A DNA stretch of 35,565 nucleotides from Candidatus Poribacteria bacterium (GTDB lineage: Bacteria > Poribacteria > WGA-4E > WGA-3G): positions 1 to 35,565 of the forward strand of contig JAPOZO010000082.1 in NCBI GenBank assembly GCA_026706025.1. Reading direction: 5' to 3'. Positions 24,846-32,919 of this stretch are shown here, one piece after another. Position 1 is the first letter of the stretch; the number at the start of each line of letters is the position of its first letter. Position numbers and translations under genes: made by a program. The notes under the pieces are model-generated. The model had not been told where the DNA came from. It worked only from the letters and a program-made list of their open reading frames with translations, and did not search any database.

Positions 24846-27800
24846 TCAATCGTTTTCTTCTTCAAGCGATGCGTGAAACATCCCGCTTCGTTTGGTAGCG
24901 ATATAAAGTCTATCACCATTGATAACAACGGAGATGACACTGTGTGGCACCTCTGGCAAGATTTGTTCCCATCTACCTCGATTATCCAATTGATAGACAC
25001 CCGCATTACCAGCCCCATAAATCGTCGTGTCAACGACAGCGATGCGATCTATAATAGTGCGGGTCCCGGTTTTATTAGTTATCACGCGCCAGTTATCGCC
25101 ATCCGCTGATGTTAAAACACCTACGTCCGTAGCGACATAAACCGTTGAACCGGCAAAAACTATCTCGTTGAAATGCTCAAATCGAAGCGGCAGCGTTGCG
25201 GTCAGATCTTTCCATGTGTTCCCGCTATCAAGTGATCGGAACAGATGACCGTCGCGTTTGCCGACGTAGACGGTTTCGCCTGAAACAGCGAGAATGAAGG
25301 GGTCGGTGCCATCATTTTTGGCAGGCGCGTCGATGTCTACCAGTCCAGCGACGAACCATTCAGATTCGCCGCGCCTCCACCGCAGGAGCCGCCCCTGATA
25401 CTCCGTATAGAATGCATCGCCGCTGACTGCAAACGCACGAGGAAACGATGTCTTCTGGCGAGTTGATTCTGGCAACGCATCCATTTTTTCAGGATTGTTC
25501 GCGGCGTTACCCGTTATATTTTCTTCGGCACCCCCCTGCCCTTCAGTTGCTGGCATTTCTATAGAGAGATTTTCGCTAAAAGTCGGGGTCCCTTGAACAA
25601 GCACCAGATCATTGCCACTTGCAGAGAGATGGAAAATGCAGGCGGTATCTTCGACACCTGGGATTGATGTGATGCCGTAAAGCACACCATCAGAAACTGT
25701 TAGCCTTGGAAGGAGCAGTAATCCCCGAGCGTTCATCAATTGTTTTTTCCATATCGATGTCAATTTATTAGGATCGAAGTGTAAGGTTTGCCACGACATT
25801 CCGCCGTCTGTAGATTTGGCGATATTCGTGCCGGTATTTCCGTAGAGGGCGTTTTTGAACGCGATGAGGTTAGATATTCTGGTCGCTATCATTCCTGTCA
25901 TAAAAGGCTGCCACGATTCGCCAGCATCGGTTGAGCGATTAAGTCCGAACATTCCCGCCGTGAATACAGTGTTTTCGTCCACGCCGACAGCGGGGAATAT
26001 ACTCAAAAATATTGAATTCATAATTGCAATCGAGCTCGGCTTCTGATCGGCACCTGACCATGTTTTTCCACCATCCATGGATCGGAGATGGAAACCGACG
26101 TATCCGATGACTAAAAGCGTTTTTCCAGCAGTGAGGACTTTAACACCGGGTGCCAGCCTTATAAAAGGTGATTCGATTTTAGGTGTTATATCCGTCCACG
26201 AATTTCCTAAATCTGTTGACTGGAAGAGTTCCCATAAACCTGAATTGTTGTCATTCTTAAGTTGTTCGGTAAGTTGCTCGCTGAACACGGCTCTATCTTC
26301 AGCATTCTTGGATTGAAACAGATCCGGGCCTGTCCCGACATAAAGGTTATTTCCGGAAACTGCCAAAGAATGGATAGCATTCGTGGTATTCAGTGGCAAT
26401 TTTTCTAAACCGTGTCTCGGCTTGATGCGGTAGAGTCCCTGATTTGTCCCGACAAACACTGTGTTTTCAAGCGTAGCCAAGGCAAAGATTTTTACCGCTG
26501 TAACTTCATCATTCAATAGGGTCCACTGCTTCCCTTTATCTTCAGATCGGAAGATTCCGTTATCCCTAAGTGCGAGGTAGAAGGCTTCATCGGTTATTGC
26601 TAATCCCATAGCGGCACCTTTTGGGCGTGTCCCAAGCGATGTCCACGTCTCTCCGCTATTGCTTGAACTAAACACTTCATCACCAGAGACAAGGTAGAGC
26701 GTGTCGTCTTTCTCAGCCATGGGTATCATGCCGTAGCCCCCAGAAGCGGTTGGAAGGTTAACAGCGGCTGCCGGACTAATGAACGTCCACGCAGGGGCAT
26801 CGGGTGTCAATCTATAGATACCGAGGTGTGAAGCGGCATAGATATTGTTCTCTGAGCTGGCGAATAAGCCGAACACTGGCCCGAAACCCGGTGCATTTGC
26901 GTGTTTCCACTGCCGGTTCAGCGTCGGGGGCACTTCCTTCTCTACCTGCACGGTCGGAACCGGCACAACCGGCTTTGAAATTTGTACACCGGTGCCGTTG
27001 TTCCTACCCGGGGTATCGAAAAGTCCGGCTTGGTTTCGCACATCTGGTTCCGCCTGCGTATCAAGGACAATGGACGCATCAATGATTTCAACAGTGGTTT
27101 CCGATTGGGCGTTCAAGTTGTAAGGTTTCTGGAAACGCGCGAGGTATTGAGACCCGACACCGAGCATTAGCAATATGAAGACGGCAGCTGTGCCAAAAGC
27201 CGCCCACGGTAGCAGCGGTTTCCCAACCTGAGGCGGTGTCGGTTTAATGTCGGCAACTTGCTGCATAATACGCTCAATGAAATTGGCGGGCATCTGGACG
27301 CTTCCGAGCGTTTCGCTAATCAGGTGCTCTTCGGCTTGTAAACGCTCCCGTGCCCGGCGAAGCCGACTTTTTATGGTGTTCACCGATACCCCTAAGAAAT
27401 TGCCAATCTCTTTCGTTGTCATTTCACCGAGATAGTGGAGTGTCACCACTGTGCGTTCACTCTCCGGCAGTGTTTCCAGAAGTTCTTTGACGATTTCGTA
27501 GCGATGTTCCACGGCTTCCGCCTCCCGTTGCTCCGATACGTAACGTTTATAAGAAGATCTCCCTACCTCTGCTACAGATGTGGCCTCCAGGGATTGCATC
27601 ACAGGTTTGTTGCTTTGATGCCACCGCTTGCAAAGGTTATTGGCAATAACATAAAGCCATCCAGCAAACTGACTCGGATTCCTCAGCGTCGCGAGGTTCT
27701 TGTATGCTTGGAGAAAGGCATCTTGGGCAATCTCTTCAGCGATGTGAAAATCGCCAACCTTCCGCCACGCAAGCGCGTGAACGCTCTTTTGGTACTTTCG

Positions 27801-27878
27801 CACCAAAGCACTAAATGCCGCTTCATCACCCGACAAAATTCTGTGAATCAGTTGAACATCGTTTTCCACCATCAGCAT
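24846..27878 (-). CDS. ECF sigma factor fused through one TM helix to a BNR-type beta-propeller
   Basis: A 1010-residue single polypeptide. Residues ~8-90 are sigma-70 region 2 ('AEEIAQDAFLQAYKNLATLR', 'FAGWLYVIANNLCKRW') and ~128-185 region 4 ('LPESERTVVTLHYLGEMTTK', HTH 'EIGNFLGVSVNTIKSRLRRA'). A linker (186-222) leads to a transmembrane helix at ~225-246 ('AAFGTAAVFILLMLGVG'). Residues ~325-1005 are a long extracytoplasmic propeller with repeated Ser/Asp-x-Gly-x-x-Trp blades ('NSGETWTSL', 'DKGKQWTLL', 'DLGNSWTDI', 'DGGKTWSGA', 'DAGESWQPF', 'DSGNTWKDL'). It looks like a sigma factor tethered to its own sensor. The ATG at 27878 or the better-spaced ATG at 27872 (GGGAG seven bases upstream) is the start. 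A TGCACC-type box lies ~50 bases upstream. No separate anti-sigma gene is visible. Confidence 0.9.
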   Translation of the reverse strand: MLMVENDVQLIHRILSGDEAAFSALVRKYQKSVHALAWRKVGDFHIAEEIAQDAFLQAYKNLATLRNPSQFAGWLYVIANNLCKRWHQSNKPVMQSLEATSVAEVGRSSYKRYVSEQREAEAVEHRYEIVKELLETLPESERTVVTLHYLGEMTTKEIGNFLGVSVNTIKSRLRRARERLQAEEHLISETLGSVQMPANFIERIMQQVADIKPTPPQVGKPLLPWAAFGTAAVFILLMLGVGSQYLARFQKPYNLNAQSETTVEIIDASIVLDTQAEPDVRNQAGLFDTPGRNNGTGVQISKPVVPVPTVQVEKEVPPTLNRQWKHANAPGFGPVFGLFASSENNIYAASHLGIYRLTPDAPAWTFISPAAAVNLPTASGGYGMIPMAEKDDTLYLVSGDEVFSSSNSGETWTSLGTRPKGAAMGLAITDEAFYLALRDNGIFRSEDKGKQWTLLNDEVTAVKIFALATLENTVFVGTNQGLYRIKPRHGLEKLPLNTTNAIHSLAVSGNNLYVGTGPDLFQSKNAEDRAVFSEQLTEQLKNDNNSGLWELFQSTDLGNSWTDITPKIESPFIRLAPGVKVLTAGKTLLVIGYVGFHLRSMDGGKTWSGADQKPSSIAIMNSIFLSIFPAVGVDENTVFTAGMFGLNRSTDAGESWQPFMTGMIATRISNLIAFKNALYGNTGTNIAKSTDGGMSWQTLHFDPNKLTSIWKKQLMNARGLLLLPRLTVSDGVLYGITSIPGVEDTACIFHLSASGNDLVLVQGTPTFSENLSIEMPATEGQGGAEENITGNAANNPEKMDALPESTRQKTSFPRAFAVSGDAFYTEYQGRLLRWRRGESEWFVAGLVDIDAPAKNDGTDPFILAVSGETVYVGKRDGHLFRSLDSGNTWKDLTATLPLRFEHFNEIVFAGSTVYVATDVGVLTSADGDNWRVITNKTGTRTIIDRIAVVDTTIYGAGNAGVYQLDNRGRWEQILPEVPHSVISVVINGDRLYIATKRSGMFHASLEEEND

Positions 27879-27927
27879 TCTCCCTGATTAAAGCATAAAC
27901 GTGATTGTGTTTACATTCAAAATGTTA

Positions 27928-27957
27928 ATGATACAATTTTAAGGCGGAAAGGGTGCA
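27928..27957 (-). promoter_or_regulatory. Putative ECF-type promoter box, copy B (sigma gene)
   Basis: Minus strand TGCACC (27957-27952), 17 bases, GTATCAT (27934-27928), followed by TTAA. The sigma-propeller ATG is about 50-56 bases further on. Upstream is a T7 tract, also conserved in copies A and C. Because one box precedes the sigma gene itself, autoregulation is plausible. Confidence 0.6.
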
Positions 27958-28053
27958 TGATTTGAAAAAAATTTGATACCGGAGAATTTGGGAAGATGCT
28001 GCCAAGATAAGTCGGACAGGATAGGATCTTTCGGAAGTGTTTTTTAAATGTAA

Positions 28054-28161
28054 GTAGGACTCACCTAATTTTTCCATGAGTCCTACGTATTCGGTACGGG
28101 TGTTTGTGGAAGTCCTATGTAGGCATAAGAACGGCTATTTTTTCACTTTCCCCCACTGCGT
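28054..28161. repeat. 3'-end direct repeat, copy 1 (with 10-bp hairpin)
   Basis: These 108 bases are about 94% identical (6 mismatches by eye) to 30834-30941. Each copy covers the last codons of a propeller gene and ~80 bases beyond the stop. In this copy GTAGGACTCA (28054-28063) and TGAGTCCTAC (28077-28086) form a perfect hairpin, a possible terminator without a T-tract. Confidence 0.85.
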
Positions 28162-29157
28162 TGATAATAAGTGTGGTTGGGGCGAAACTGGGAAGAAAGT
28201 CTCTGGGACCCACACAGGAGCGGTCGACAATCTGCGTGTTGCCTCAAGCGGTTGTTCTGCGTCTTCACCGTCAGTATTTATGACACTGATGACATTGTTT
28301 CGAAAAGCCTCATTGATTGGAATTGCTTGACCATGATTCAATACTGGCGGAACTACGAAAAGATAGGCAATCCATTCGCCATCGGGCGACCACGCTGGAT
28401 CCCTCACCGTCGCATTTGGACCCACTCTGGTTAACGTGCGGCGGTTATTTCCATCGGCATCAATGATGTGGATATTCACGCCTTCACCGCCTATATTCCC
28501 AGCAGCAAAAGCAATATGCTTTCCATCAGGTGACCAAGTGCATCCGGATATGTTTAGATCTTCTAACAGTTGCTTTGATCTTGCCCCATTAGCGTTCATT
28601 ACATAGAGGAAATGTCTTCCCGGAACGCCGCCTGGACGATGAGCTCCGCCTTGATAGGAATCATAGACGATCCACTGACTATCTGGTGACCAAGCGGGAT
28701 TTTGGTTGTCTCCACGTTTTGTCAACCGCTTTAAGTTTGAACCGTCTACATCAATTCTGTAGATATCCAGATCACCGGCTCGGTTAGACACAAACGCAAT
28801 CCATTTGCCATTGGGTGCCCACACAGGCGACAGGTCCCTCTCGGGATGATTTGTCAATTGGCGGGATGTCTTGCTTTCGACATCCATCACATAGATATCA
28901 ACACTCCTATCGTCTTTGGATTGATAGGCAAAAAAACGTCTGTCTGGCGACCAAGTCGGTGAACGCTTATTTCTGTCATCGGTTATGAGTTCCCTGAGAT
29001 TCTGTCCCGTGCTATCTACGAGATAGAGGTCAGGGCTTCGGATGTAGGAAGCAAAAGAGATTGTCCCGGTCCCATCTGCCTGGCTATTTCTAACAAGCAG
29101 GACATTACTTACCAGCAAGGTGACTCCTAACATCATATAAACAAAAGCGTGTTTCAT
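28135..29157 (-). CDS. Secreted TolB/PD40-type beta-propeller with C-terminal WG-K tag
   Basis: A 340-residue exported protein: signal peptide 'MKHAFVYMMLGVTLLVSNVLL...' then about six PD40 blades of the form 'SPTWSPDRRFFAYQS', 'SPVWAPNGKWIAFVSNR', 'NPAWSPDSQWIVYDS', 'GCTWSPDGKHIAFAAGN', 'DPAWSPDGEWIAYLF'. It resembles the TolB C-terminal propeller but has no TolB N-domain and no Pal neighbour, so a TolB function is not implied. It ends in 'PVSPQPHLLSTQWGKVKK', a tag shared with the next propellers. It is closest to the gene at 29482. GGAGG precedes the ATG at 29157; box C lies ~100 bases upstream, with the ACGTGAGTTTGA element between. Confidence 0.85.
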   Translation of the reverse strand: MKHAFVYMMLGVTLLVSNVLLVRNSQADGTGTISFASYIRSPDLYLVDSTGQNLRELITDDRNKRSPTWSPDRRFFAYQSKDDRSVDIYVMDVESKTSRQLTNHPERDLSPVWAPNGKWIAFVSNRAGDLDIYRIDVDGSNLKRLTKRGDNQNPAWSPDSQWIVYDSYQGGAHRPGGVPGRHFLYVMNANGARSKQLLEDLNISGCTWSPDGKHIAFAAGNIGGEGVNIHIIDADGNNRRTLTRVGPNATVRDPAWSPDGEWIAYLFVVPPVLNHGQAIPINEAFRNNVISVINTDGEDAEQPLEATRRLSTAPVWVPETFFPVSPQPHLLSTQWGKVKK

Positions 29158-29258
29158 TTTGACGAATTCCTCCTTGACTCATTTTCTTAACGTGAGTTTG
29201 AAAAAAGTTTAGCGTTTCCAATGATCAATTATCTTTAACGCAAGTTGCTACATTATTA

Positions 29259-29288
29259 AAGAGACAATTTTTAGGAGCAAAAGGTGCA
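29259..29288 (-). promoter_or_regulatory. Putative ECF-type promoter box, copy C
   Basis: Minus strand TGCACC (29288-29283), 17 bases, GTCTCTT (29265-29259), then TAA. Here the -10-like part is GTCTC rather than GTATC, close to common ECF -10 forms. It lies ~100 bases before the propeller ATG at 29157 and overlaps the 3' part of a gene relic. Confidence 0.55.
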
Positions 29289-29372
29289 TAATTTGAAAAA
29301 AATCGGATAATCGCTATCATCTAATAGAATCAATATACTCCATAATACTGTATAACGCAATGCGTGTCTCAT
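29271..29372 (-). pseudogene. Signal-peptide stub of a propeller paralogue
   Basis: From an ATG at 29372 the minus strand reads 'MRHALRYTVLWSILILLDD' before unrelated sequence and a stop at 29271. The first ~17 residues, and ~41 of 45 bases, match the signal-peptide start 'MKQALRYTVLWGMLILL' of the gene at 30501. The propeller part is missing and the stub runs into promoter box C. This is best read as the remnant of a deleted or recombined propeller gene. The rest of the 29158-29481 gap (324 bases) holds box C, the ACGTGAGTTTGA element and AT-rich sequence; I see no other gene there. Confidence 0.7.
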
Positions 29373-29481
29373 CTTAAGTATTCCGCTTTGTTCGGTTTCT
29401 TAAAAATGTACTAAACTCTGGATTATATTCTAAGGATTCTTGTATTGTCCAAACTCTACTAAAAACGTAAGCAATGAGAAC

Positions 29482-30501
29482 CTATTCCTTTTTAATTTCT
29501 CCCCACTGCGTCGTTAGCAACTGTGGTTGCGGAGAAACTGGGAAGAAACCGTCCGGCACCCACACAGGACTGGACGACAATCCCCTTGTTGCCTTAAGCT
29601 GTTGGGCGTCGTTCTGGCCTTCAGGACTTATAACACAGATAACATTATCACCACTCCAAAAGTCAATGCCTCGGATTCCGTGACCAAGATCCACATCCAA
29701 TACTGGCAAATTCTTGAAAAAATAGGCGATCCACTTGCCATCCGGCGACCACGACGGACTCCCTGCCCATGCGTTTGGACCCACTTCGGTTAAGGCACTG
29801 CGGTTGCGCCTATTGACATCAATGAGGCTGATATTTATGCCTTCCTTTTCTATATTCCCCGCAGCAAAAGCGATCTGTTTTCCATCGGGAGACCATGTAC
29901 AACCGGACATATTTAGGCCTTCTGTCAGTTGTCTCGTCCTTCTGCCATCGGCGGTCATTACAGAGAGAAATTGCCTTCCACGAATCCCCGCATCACGATT
30001 TCCTTCTTGATAGGAATTATACGCGATCCACTGACTATCTGGCGACCACGCTGGATTTTGGTTATCCCCACGTTTTGTCAATCGCATCAGATTTGAGCCA
30101 TCTACATCAATTTTGTAGATATGTAGATCCCCGGTTCGGTCAGATTCAAACGCAATCCATCTCCCATTCGGGGACCACGCAGGCGACAGGTCTCGGTCAG
30201 GGTGGTTGGTCAATTGACGGGATATTTTGTTTCTGACATCCATCACATAGATATCAGGATTCCCATCGTCGTTGGATTGATAGGCAAAAAAACGTCCATC
30301 CGGTGACCAAGTCGGTGAACCTTTATTTATGTGATCGGTCACAAGTCTCCGAAGATTCTGCCCTGTACTATCTACGAGATAGAGGTCAGGGCTCCGGGGG
30401 TTGGTGGAAAAAGAGAGTGTTCCGGTTCCAGCCGCTTGGACATTTCCAACCAATAGAATCAACATACCCCATAATACTGTATAACGCAATGCCTGTTTCA
30501 T
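29482..30501 (-). CDS. Secreted TolB/PD40-type beta-propeller with C-terminal WG-K tag
   Basis: A 339-residue exported protein from the ATG at 30501 (GGAGG ten bases upstream; the frame is open to 30726 but that part is repeat sequence). Signal peptide 'MKQALRYTVLWGMLILLVGNVQA' is followed by PD40 blades 'SPTWSPDGRFFAYQSN', 'SPAWSPNGRWIAFESDR', 'NPAWSPDSQWIAYNS', 'GCTWSPDGKQIAFAAGN', 'SPSWSPDGKWIAYFF', and a C-terminal tag 'PVSPQPQLLTTQWGEIKK'. It is a close paralogue of the gene at 28135-29157, including an almost identical region just upstream of the start (30502-30535 vs 29158-29191). No enzymatic motif was found. Probable role is surface or periplasmic binding, as for other PD40 propellers. 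Confidence 0.85.
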   Translation of the reverse strand: MKQALRYTVLWGMLILLVGNVQAAGTGTLSFSTNPRSPDLYLVDSTGQNLRRLVTDHINKGSPTWSPDGRFFAYQSNDDGNPDIYVMDVRNKISRQLTNHPDRDLSPAWSPNGRWIAFESDRTGDLHIYKIDVDGSNLMRLTKRGDNQNPAWSPDSQWIAYNSYQEGNRDAGIRGRQFLSVMTADGRRTRQLTEGLNMSGCTWSPDGKQIAFAAGNIEKEGINISLIDVNRRNRSALTEVGPNAWAGSPSWSPDGKWIAYFFKNLPVLDVDLGHGIRGIDFWSGDNVICVISPEGQNDAQQLKATRGLSSSPVWVPDGFFPVSPQPQLLTTQWGEIKKE

Positions 30502-30544
30502 TTTGACGAATTCCTCCTTGACCCATTTTCTTAAAAAAGTCCTG

Positions 30545-30689
30545 TAGGTTGGGTTGAACGGTGTTGAAAAGGTATATGTCCGTGTGCTAATACCCTCAAA
30601 TCCAACCTGCCGTTCTATACATCCAAAAACGCAGTGAAACCCAACTTGAGACCCGCAGGTGCCCGGAAACAGCAAAGGTGTTGGGTTTC
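30545..30689. repeat. GTTGGGTTTC-type interspersed repeat in the 30502-30914 gap
   Basis: The 413-base gap upstream of the gene at 30501 has no gene. It contains TAGGTTGGGTTGAACGG (30545-30561), CAAATCCAACCTGC, and an inverted pair GAAACCCAAC (30636-30645) / GTTGGGTTTC (30680-30689). This is a common type of bacterial interspersed repeat. I found no promoter box of the A-C type here, unlike upstream of the gene at 29157. Confidence 0.6.
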
Positions 30690-30833
30690 TCTCGTTTTTC
30701 TGTTTGACGTGGCATCTATGATGCAATCTGAGTGTTGTGTTACTTTTCAGGGTTTTGGGAGTATCCGTTCAACCTATAGGAAACACCCCGATGCTGAACG
30801 TATCAGTAGTTACAGAATCTACTATAAACGTCG

Positions 30834-30941
30834 GTAGGACTCACCTAATTTTTCCATGAGTTTTACGTATTGCGTACTGGTGTTTGTGGAAGTCTTATGT
30901 AGGCATAAGAACGGCTATTTTTTCACTTTCCCCCACTGCGT
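30834..30941. repeat. 3'-end direct repeat, copy 2
   Basis: Matches 28054-28161 with about 6 differences over 108 bases. It covers the last codons of the gene at 30915-31898 (including the tag) and the downstream non-coding part. The hairpin is retained with two changes (GTAGGACTCA / TGAGTTTTAC). Confidence 0.85.
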
Positions 30942-31898
30942 CGTTAGCAACTTCGGTTGTGGTGAGACGGGCAGCGCGAATTCTGGATCGAACCAGTCTC
31001 CCAAAAGATGGAAACCCGGTTCAGTAAGCTGCACGGGTTGTCCGCCAGCTACGTCAACTTTGAAGATTCTCGATTTTGCGCCTGCGCTCAGTTTTTCATA
31101 AAGGAGTACATCGCCATGAGGTGACCAGGTCGGCCTGATTGCGGCGAGTCCTTCTTCAGCGACAATCTGTTGGAGGTCTGTCCCGTCTGGGTTAACAGTA
31201 TAGACCGTTTCTGTCTCAACGAAGTCCTTGAGTGGTACGCGATGGAGCCAAGAAAACGCGAGTTTGTTGCTTATTGGGGACCATGCTATGCCTCCCATCC
31301 ATGAGGGACGTGCTTCGGGCGGAAAAACAAATTTTTGTTTACCTGTCTGAAGGTTGTGCATCACAATCCGCATACGCCTTGGCCCGCCGACAATAATTGC
31401 TAACTTTGTTCCATCTGGTGACCAATCAGCACTTCCACCGAACGCCACGCGCTCCTCTTTTTTCGTATCCATTGATGCAATATAGACGTGCCGTTCTCCT
31501 TTTTCAAGGGAGATATAAGTAATCCGTTTCCCATCTGGCGACCACTTTCCACCGGATCTACCCTTTGATTTACCGAATACGCGCCTGACATTTGAACCGT
31601 CTGCGTCCATCAGATACAGGTCCCAGCTCCGCGGAAATCGGTCGCGGTCTGAGGCAAACAGGATTTGTTCACCCGTTGGAGACCATGCGGGGCGTATATC
31701 ACTCGCTGGATGGTTCGTGAGGTTTACCCATTCTGTCCCGTCTATATTCATTAAATAGATGTCTCGATTCGCATCTCCAGAGGAGGTAAACACTATTTTT
31801 GGGGTGTCGGGTGCTTTTGCCCAGACATCACAAACGCTTGTGTATAATATGACCACACTTAGTATACATAAAACAGATAAACACTTATATCGCAGCAT
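30915..31898 (-). CDS. Secreted PD40-type beta-propeller with C-terminal WG-K tag
   Basis: A 327-residue exported protein with signal peptide 'MLRYKCLSVLCILSVVIL...' and about five PD40 blades: 'RPAWSPTGEQILFASDR', 'GGKWSPDGKRITYISL', 'SADWSPDGTKLAIIVGG', 'GIAWSPISNKLAFSWL', 'RPTWSPHGDVLLYEKL'. It ends 'PVSPQPKLLTTQWGKVKK'. It belongs to a second propeller subfamily with the genes at 31921 and 32942, marked by 'GTEWVNLTNHPASDIRPAW' and 'WFDPEFALPVSPQP'. Yet its 3' end and downstream DNA match the other subfamily (gene at 28135). GGAGG precedes the ATG at 31898 and it lies 22 bases after the stop of the next gene upstream, so it is in the same operon. Confidence 0.85.
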   Translation of the reverse strand: MLRYKCLSVLCILSVVILYTSVCDVWAKAPDTPKIVFTSSGDANRDIYLMNIDGTEWVNLTNHPASDIRPAWSPTGEQILFASDRDRFPRSWDLYLMDADGSNVRRVFGKSKGRSGGKWSPDGKRITYISLEKGERHVYIASMDTKKEERVAFGGSADWSPDGTKLAIIVGGPRRMRIVMHNLQTGKQKFVFPPEARPSWMGGIAWSPISNKLAFSWLHRVPLKDFVETETVYTVNPDGTDLQQIVAEEGLAAIRPTWSPHGDVLLYEKLSAGAKSRIFKVDVAGGQPVQLTEPGFHLLGDWFDPEFALPVSPQPKLLTTQWGKVKK

Positions 31899-32010
31899 AT
31901 ACGCCTCCGAAAGAACTACTTCAGTTTTCCTTCTTCACTTCTCCCCATACCGTTGTTAGCAGCTGCGGTTGTGGTGAAACAGGCAACGCATACGCTGGAT
32001 CAAACCAATC
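31811..32010. repeat. Junction direct repeat, copy 1
   Basis: This stretch spans the signal-peptide region of the 30915 gene, the intergenic spacer, and the C-terminal tag of the 31921 gene. It is nearly identical to 32844-33031, apart from a 12-base insertion in this copy (four extra signal-peptide residues). The coding cores on either side are much more diverged. Confidence 0.85.
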
Positions 32011-32919
32011 CGCATAAAAATTTCGACTGATGGCAGTCAGTTGTTTCGGCTTATCATTACCGAATATGTGTCTGAAGAGTTGTGTCTCCTCGAAATTTCC
32101 GAGAATAACTTTAACTTTTCGTTGATAAAGCAAGGCATTCCCTTGTGGGGACCACATTGGATTATCAGCACCGAAATCCTCTCTAACGACCACCTGTTTC
32201 AAACCTGTACCATCCGTATTAACGACATACACTGTTAGATCATCAAAGCCTTTAAAACGACACGCTTGGTTCTCAACGCACTCCACGCCAGCGAACGCAA
32301 GTTGTTTCCCATCCGGAGACCACTCGACATTGAGTATTACAAAGTGAAGTTCTGGAAGTAGCGGCTCCACCGTTCGCGTCTGTAAATTAACAATATGTGT
32401 TCTACTCGTCCGGACGATATTATCAAAGGCGATCTGTGTGCCATCCGGAGACCACGCAAGATTGACATAAAGCAGATCGTCTACAGTTGTCAACACCTCA
32501 ACATCTTTCCCATCTTTTGTAGCAATATTTAGCGTCCGTTGAAGTCCGTTGTGTACATAGGCAACCCGTTTCCCATCTGGAGACCAGATAGGGGCGACAC
32601 GGTGAGACTTTTCTTCAAATACACGCTTGATATCACTTCCATCGGGTTTCATTAGATATAGGTCGTGCTTGCCTTCTCGGTTTGACACAAAAAGGATGCG
32701 TTCACCTGTCGGTGACCAAGCAGGTTGAATATCATCTGCTGAGTGTTCGGTAAGGTTGATTTTGTTTTGTCCGTTAGTATCCATAATATAGACTTCACGA
32801 TTGCCATTTCGTAAGGTGGTAAACACAATTTTGGCGGTCTCAGGTGCTTTTGCCCAGACATCGCAAACGCTTACCACACTTAGTATACATAAAACAGATA
32901 AACACTTATATCGCAGCAT
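31921..32919 (-). CDS. Secreted PD40-type beta-propeller with C-terminal WG-K tag
   Basis: A 332-residue exported protein from the ATG at 32919 (CGGAGG five bases upstream; an in-frame GTG at 32925 falls inside the ribosome-binding site). Signal peptide 'MLRYKCLSVLCILSVVSVCDV' is near-identical to that of the 30915 gene. PD40 blades: 'QPAWSPTGERILFVSNR', 'APIWSPDGKRVAYVHN', 'NLAWSPDGTQIAFDNI', 'NVEWSPDGKQLAFAGV', 'NPMWSPQGNALLYQRK'. It ends 'PVSPQPQLLTTVWGEVKK'. Blade two to four differ strongly from the neighbours, for example a 'CVENQACRFKG' insertion. It lies between paralogues with ~20-base spacers, so it is part of the operon starting at or before 34784. Confidence 0.85.
   Translation of the reverse strand: MLRYKCLSVLCILSVVSVCDVWAKAPETAKIVFTTLRNGNREVYIMDTNGQNKINLTEHSADDIQPAWSPTGERILFVSNREGKHDLYLMKPDGSDIKRVFEEKSHRVAPIWSPDGKRVAYVHNGLQRTLNIATKDGKDVEVLTTVDDLLYVNLAWSPDGTQIAFDNIVRTSRTHIVNLQTRTVEPLLPELHFVILNVEWSPDGKQLAFAGVECVENQACRFKGFDDLTVYVVNTDGTGLKQVVVREDFGADNPMWSPQGNALLYQRKVKVILGNFEETQLFRHIFGNDKPKQLTAISRNFYADWFDPAYALPVSPQPQLLTTVWGEVKKEN

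Noticed and set aside
30502-30726. N-terminal extension of the propeller gene (upstream codons in frame)
   Set aside because: The signal peptide with GGAGG starts at 30501; upstream codons are repeat DNA.
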